NCBI GenBank assembly: GCA_036558645.1
Contig: DATBFG010000007.1
Location: forward strand, 1-64,000
Direction of reading: 5' to 3'
Length of the DNA: 64,000 nucleotides
Source: DATBFG01 sp036558645
GTDB lineage: Bacteria > Acidobacteriota > Terriglobia > Terriglobales > Acidobacteriaceae
Positions 61,517 through 64,000 of the stretch are shown piece by piece (position 1 is the first letter of the stretch; each line of letters starts with the position of its first letter). Under the pieces are notes generated by a model. That model did no database searches and was not told the DNA's origin. It saw only the letters and a list, made by a program, of their open reading frames with translations. The position numbers were made by a program, and so were the translations under genes.

Positions 61517-61924
61517 CTAAGCTCTTTTTTTGCGGGCTGTGACCGCGCGGTTTCGCGGAGCGGCGTTGAGTTCCGTCAGTTCCATGCGCTTGGCCGACTT
61601 CCACAGCCGCTCCAAATCGTAATAGCGGCGAGCTTGCTCTGAGAAAACGTGGACGACGAAGTCAACATAGTCGAGTAATACCCACTCTGCTTGTTTGTAA
61701 CCTTCGATGTGAGCTGCGCGCACGCCGCTCTTTTCTAATTGTTCCTCAACCGAGTCGGCGATAGCCTGCACTTGGCGGGGGTTTGTCCCGCTGCAGACTA
61801 CAAAATAGTCCGTGAATGCTCCTGACCCCTTTTCCAACTCCAAAATGCTGATTTCGTCGGCTTTCTTGTCCTGACAGGCTTTGATGGCGTCGGAAACTTG
61901 CCGCCTCACATCACTCTTTTTCAT
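61517..61924 (-). CDS. rsfS: Ribosome silencing factor RsfS
   Basis: 135 residues. The Iojap-family core is SILELEKGSGAFTDYFVVCSGTNPRQVQAIADSVEE and EWVLLDYVDFVVHVFSEQARRYYDLERLW. RsfS binds L14 and blocks subunit joining when nutrients are low. It follows nadD on the same strand by 93 bases, the usual neighbourhood. Confidence 0.96.
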   Translation of the reverse strand: MKKSDVRRQVSDAIKACQDKKADEISILELEKGSGAFTDYFVVCSGTNPRQVQAIADSVEEQLEKSGVRAAHIEGYKQAEWVLLDYVDFVVHVFSEQARRYYDLERLWKSAKRMELTELNAAPRNRAVTARKKRA

Positions 61925-62017
61925 GTACTATGCGCAATCCTTGGTTGGAGCGTTCCCCGGCCGGAGCACCGCCGGCACTCAATTGTATCCGACATCGAAC
62001 GAAGTGTTCGCTTTCGG

Positions 62018-62713
62018 TTAACCCTGATAGAGGCCCATCTTCTTGATGTATTCCGCCACGCAAGGTTCGACAAACCGGGTCAAGGGTTTCCTGGCAGCAA
62101 CAGCATGACGGATAGCGGTTGCGGACACCGGCTCGTTGACGTTATCAAGCAGGTGGAGAGTAACTCCAGATAGGACCATGTGTCCCTTAACTGGCTGTTT
62201 TGTAAATGGCTTGGTCACTGAAGGTGTTGGGCGGAGTTTTTCCGGCAGGGCATTGGCCACATCTGCCAAGGAATAGCCGGGACGGCTTCCGACTATGAAG
62301 TCGCATTCTCGCAACAGGGCCTCTGCCTGATGCCATTTCGCGATATCGGCAAATGCGTCAACCCCGATGAGGAAGAATAAGCGATCGCTTTTCTTGAGCC
62401 TCTGTTTGATCCGATGTACCGTGTCGATGCTGTAATTCGGTTGTGCACGTTTGCCCTTCGCACCGGAAGCCACAAATTCCTCAGGGGCTTCGAGCAGGGA
62501 CGGGACAAATTGCTTGTCGTTCTGTGTAGCTAGTGCCACCATGGTGTAGCGGTGTACATAAGAAACGGTCGCTTGATCTTGTTTATGGGGAGGCAGACTG
62601 GCTGGGACGAATAACACGCCTCCTAAATCACAACGCTCCACTGCAGCCCGGGCCAGAGCCAAATGTCCACGATGAATGGGATCAAACGTGCCGCCTAGCA
62701 GACCGATGTTCAT
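62018..62713 (-). CDS. nadD: Nicotinate-nucleotide adenylyltransferase
   Basis: 231 residues from the ATG at 62713; the TTG two codons before is less likely. Motifs: LLGGTFDPIHRGHL (with the HxGH-type His) and, late, VSATAIRHAVAARKPL in place of the ISSTxIR motif. It makes deamido-NAD in NAD synthesis. Divergent from the sensor kinase at 62917. Confidence 0.95.
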   Translation of the reverse strand: MNIGLLGGTFDPIHRGHLALARAAVERCDLGGVLFVPASLPPHKQDQATVSYVHRYTMVALATQNDKQFVPSLLEAPEEFVASGAKGKRAQPNYSIDTVHRIKQRLKKSDRLFFLIGVDAFADIAKWHQAEALLRECDFIVGSRPGYSLADVANALPEKLRPTPSVTKPFTKQPVKGHMVLSGVTLHLLDNVNEPVSATAIRHAVAARKPLTRFVEPCVAEYIKKMGLYQG

Positions 62714-62916
62714 TGGCAATCGCGCAAGTATGGCGCGGGGACGGGAAAGGATACCGTATGGTTACCAAAAATCATATTTCAAGATTCACAGAGGGGACGT
62801 GTCCAGATTCCTGCTATTGCCTTCGAATGTACATATTGGGCTAAACGCTAACTAGTTCTGCATCCAATGAACTACCGTAACTCGCAAGTACCTGGATTGG
62901 CAAATAGGATGTCGAC

Positions 62917-64000
62917 ATGCGAGTGATGCTCCCCCTGTTTCGCACTCGTCCCGTCCCTGCCGCCCGTGCGCCAATCCTGCGCTACGGCGTGGCCGTTCTG
63001 AGCATTATCCTCGCTCTGATCCCAGCGTTGATGCTCTCCGACGTAGTCGAAAGCCGGCTGGTCGTATTCGCCGTCGCAATCATGGTAAGCGCGTGGTACG
63101 GGGGTTGGAAGCCCGGCCTGGTTGCAACTGCCTTTGCTCTTACTGTCAGCAGCTATTTCTCGCTTGAGCACGCTAAAACCGGCGCGGATTACCAAAAGGC
63201 CATCATTCATCTTGGACTTTTTGTCGTTGTGGCGCTTCTGATCTGTTGGTTCAATGCCGCGCTGCGTTCGGCCCAGGAGGGATTACGCCGGTCAGAGATG
63301 AATTTTCGGTCGCTGGTGACCAATGCTCCATATGGAATCTGCCGTTGCGCCTCGGACGGCGTTGTTCTTGGAGTGAATCCCGCTTTTGTAATCGAGTTTG
63401 GCTACTCGTCGGCATCGGATCTCGTAGGCAGCAATCTTGCCAACTTCTATGTGGACTCGCAGGAGTGGTTCACGCTAGCTGACTACTTTCGCTCTCTTCA
63501 GCCATTCACGGGGCTCGGCGCCGAATGGAAGCGCAAGGATGGCAGCGCAACATCAGTCCGGCTTTCTGGCAGGGCTATTCGCGATGAAGGGAATGAAATC
63601 TTCTTTGAGCTTTTTACCGAGGACGTGACAGAGCGGCGAGCCCTTGAACAACAGCTTCGCCAAGCGCAGAAAATGGAAGCCGTGGGCCGCTTGGCTGGTG
63701 GCGTCGCGCATGACTTCAACAACCTGCTGATGGTGATCTCCGGATATTCCGAGTTCCTGCTGGAAAAGACGATCGGGAGGGATGATTTGCGAGGGCCCGC
63801 ACAAGAGATTGCCAACGCGGCGCAACGCGCAACTTCTCTCACTCGCCAGTTGCTTGCGTTCAGCCGTAAGCAGATGCTCGCCCCCAAGGTGCTCGACCTC
63901 AATGAAATTGTCACCGAGAACCTGAAGATGTTGACCCGCCTCATCGGTGAAGACATCGATCTGGTAATGGTGCCCAGTCATGACATCGGAGTTGTCAAGG
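62917..64000 (+). CDS. Sensor histidine kinase, DUF4118-like membrane part, PAS and HisKA (partial)
   Basis: At least 361 residues; the gene runs off the window. Opening MRVMLPLFRTRPVPAARAPI, then three or four membrane helices in a KdpD-like DUF4118 region, a PAS domain beginning near SEMNFRSLVTNAPYGICR, and a HisKA domain with LAGGVAHDFNNLLMVISGY (the phosphohistidine). The HDFNNLL form is common in hybrid kinases with C-terminal receiver domains. AGGA lies near the ATG. Confidence 0.9.
   Translation, partial: MRVMLPLFRTRPVPAARAPILRYGVAVLSIILALIPALMLSDVVESRLVVFAVAIMVSAWYGGWKPGLVATAFALTVSSYFSLEHAKTGADYQKAIIHLGLFVVVALLICWFNAALRSAQEGLRRSEMNFRSLVTNAPYGICRCASDGVVLGVNPAFVIEFGYSSASDLVGSNLANFYVDSQEWFTLADYFRSLQPFTGLGAEWKRKDGSATSVRLSGRAIRDEGNEIFFELFTEDVTERRALEQQLRQAQKMEAVGRLAGGVAHDFNNLLMVISGYSEFLLEKTIGRDDLRGPAQEIANAAQRATSLTRQLLAFSRKQMLAPKVLDLNEIVTENLKMLTRLIGEDIDLVMVPSHDIGVVK

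Noticed and set aside
60657..61604. Longer methyltransferase starting at 61604
   Set aside because: It would overlap rsfS by 88 bases and the extra residues do not belong to the fold; the ATG at 61487 suits better.

Overview
The window looks like chromosomal core DNA of an acidobacterium, most like the Koribacter/Terriglobia type. This rests on three things: moderately high GC; many protein families typical of that group (a TIGR03118-like secreted protein, repeated DinB-fold proteins, an M13 peptidase, MacB-type permeases without an adjacent ATPase, a PATAN/DUF4388 response regulator); and the short GCTTCGC-cored hairpin repeats scattered between genes. Phylum assignment is inference from gene content, not from a marker tree. 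I see no prophage, insertion sequence or CRISPR array. Coding density is high and no stretch over 300 bases lacks a gene or RNA candidate.

Layout. 1-1270 (minus): 5' end of tuf preceded by tRNA-Gly(TCC), tRNA-Thr(GGT), a hairpin-interrupted tRNA-Thr copy, a small membrane ORF, tRNA-Tyr and tRNA-Thr(TGT), recalling the thrU-tyrU-glyT-thrT-tufB cluster of E. coli. 1492-4448 (plus): thiol-redox module (ccdA, a TlpA/ResA-like thioredoxin, a DsbD-alpha-like protein). 5126-10127 (minus): a run mixing molybdenum-cofactor genes (moaB, moaC, moeA) with a PATAN-type response regulator, a PilT-like ATPase and a DedA-family protein. 10379-13463 (minus): a TPR lipoprotein-like secreted protein and preQ0 genes queC, queE, queD. 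13624-14490: a vapBC module with a visible operator and the fossil of a second antitoxin. 15475-23171: a DinG-type helicase, der, a PaaI-like thioesterase, an integral membrane protein and two MacB-type permeases. 23454-31389: an MCE/MlaD protein with five 34-residue repeats, an M13 metallopeptidase, lipA, a CHASE3 histidine kinase and glnS. 31393-43827: membrane proteins, a lipid kinase, DinB, a TPR protein, ligA, a TIGR03118 protein, a DPP-IV-like peptidase and an MBL hydrolase. 43842-50626: dusB, rpmE, hup, then tilS-hpt-ftsH with a structured-RNA candidate. 50910-64000: DinB, selD, tldE/tldD, a PD-(D/E)XK-like protein, a UvrC/Cho-like protein, a DnaC-like ATPase, a methyltransferase, rsfS, nadD and the start of a sensor kinase.

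Most notable observations. (1) selD is longer than its uninterrupted frame: an in-frame TGA at 52429-52431 falls exactly on the SelD active-site Cys/Sec position and is followed by a stem-loop, so the organism should make selenoproteins. (2) The hpt-like gene of the conserved tilS-hpt-ftsH cluster has lost several catalytic residues of the HPRT family, suggesting a retained non-enzymatic role. (3) At least seven genes have a -10-like hexamer 7-9 bases before the start codon and no Shine-Dalgarno, indicating leaderless mRNAs alongside genes with clear ribosome-binding sites. (4) A tRNA-Thr copy is broken by a perfect REP-like hairpin and a second insertion in its T loop.
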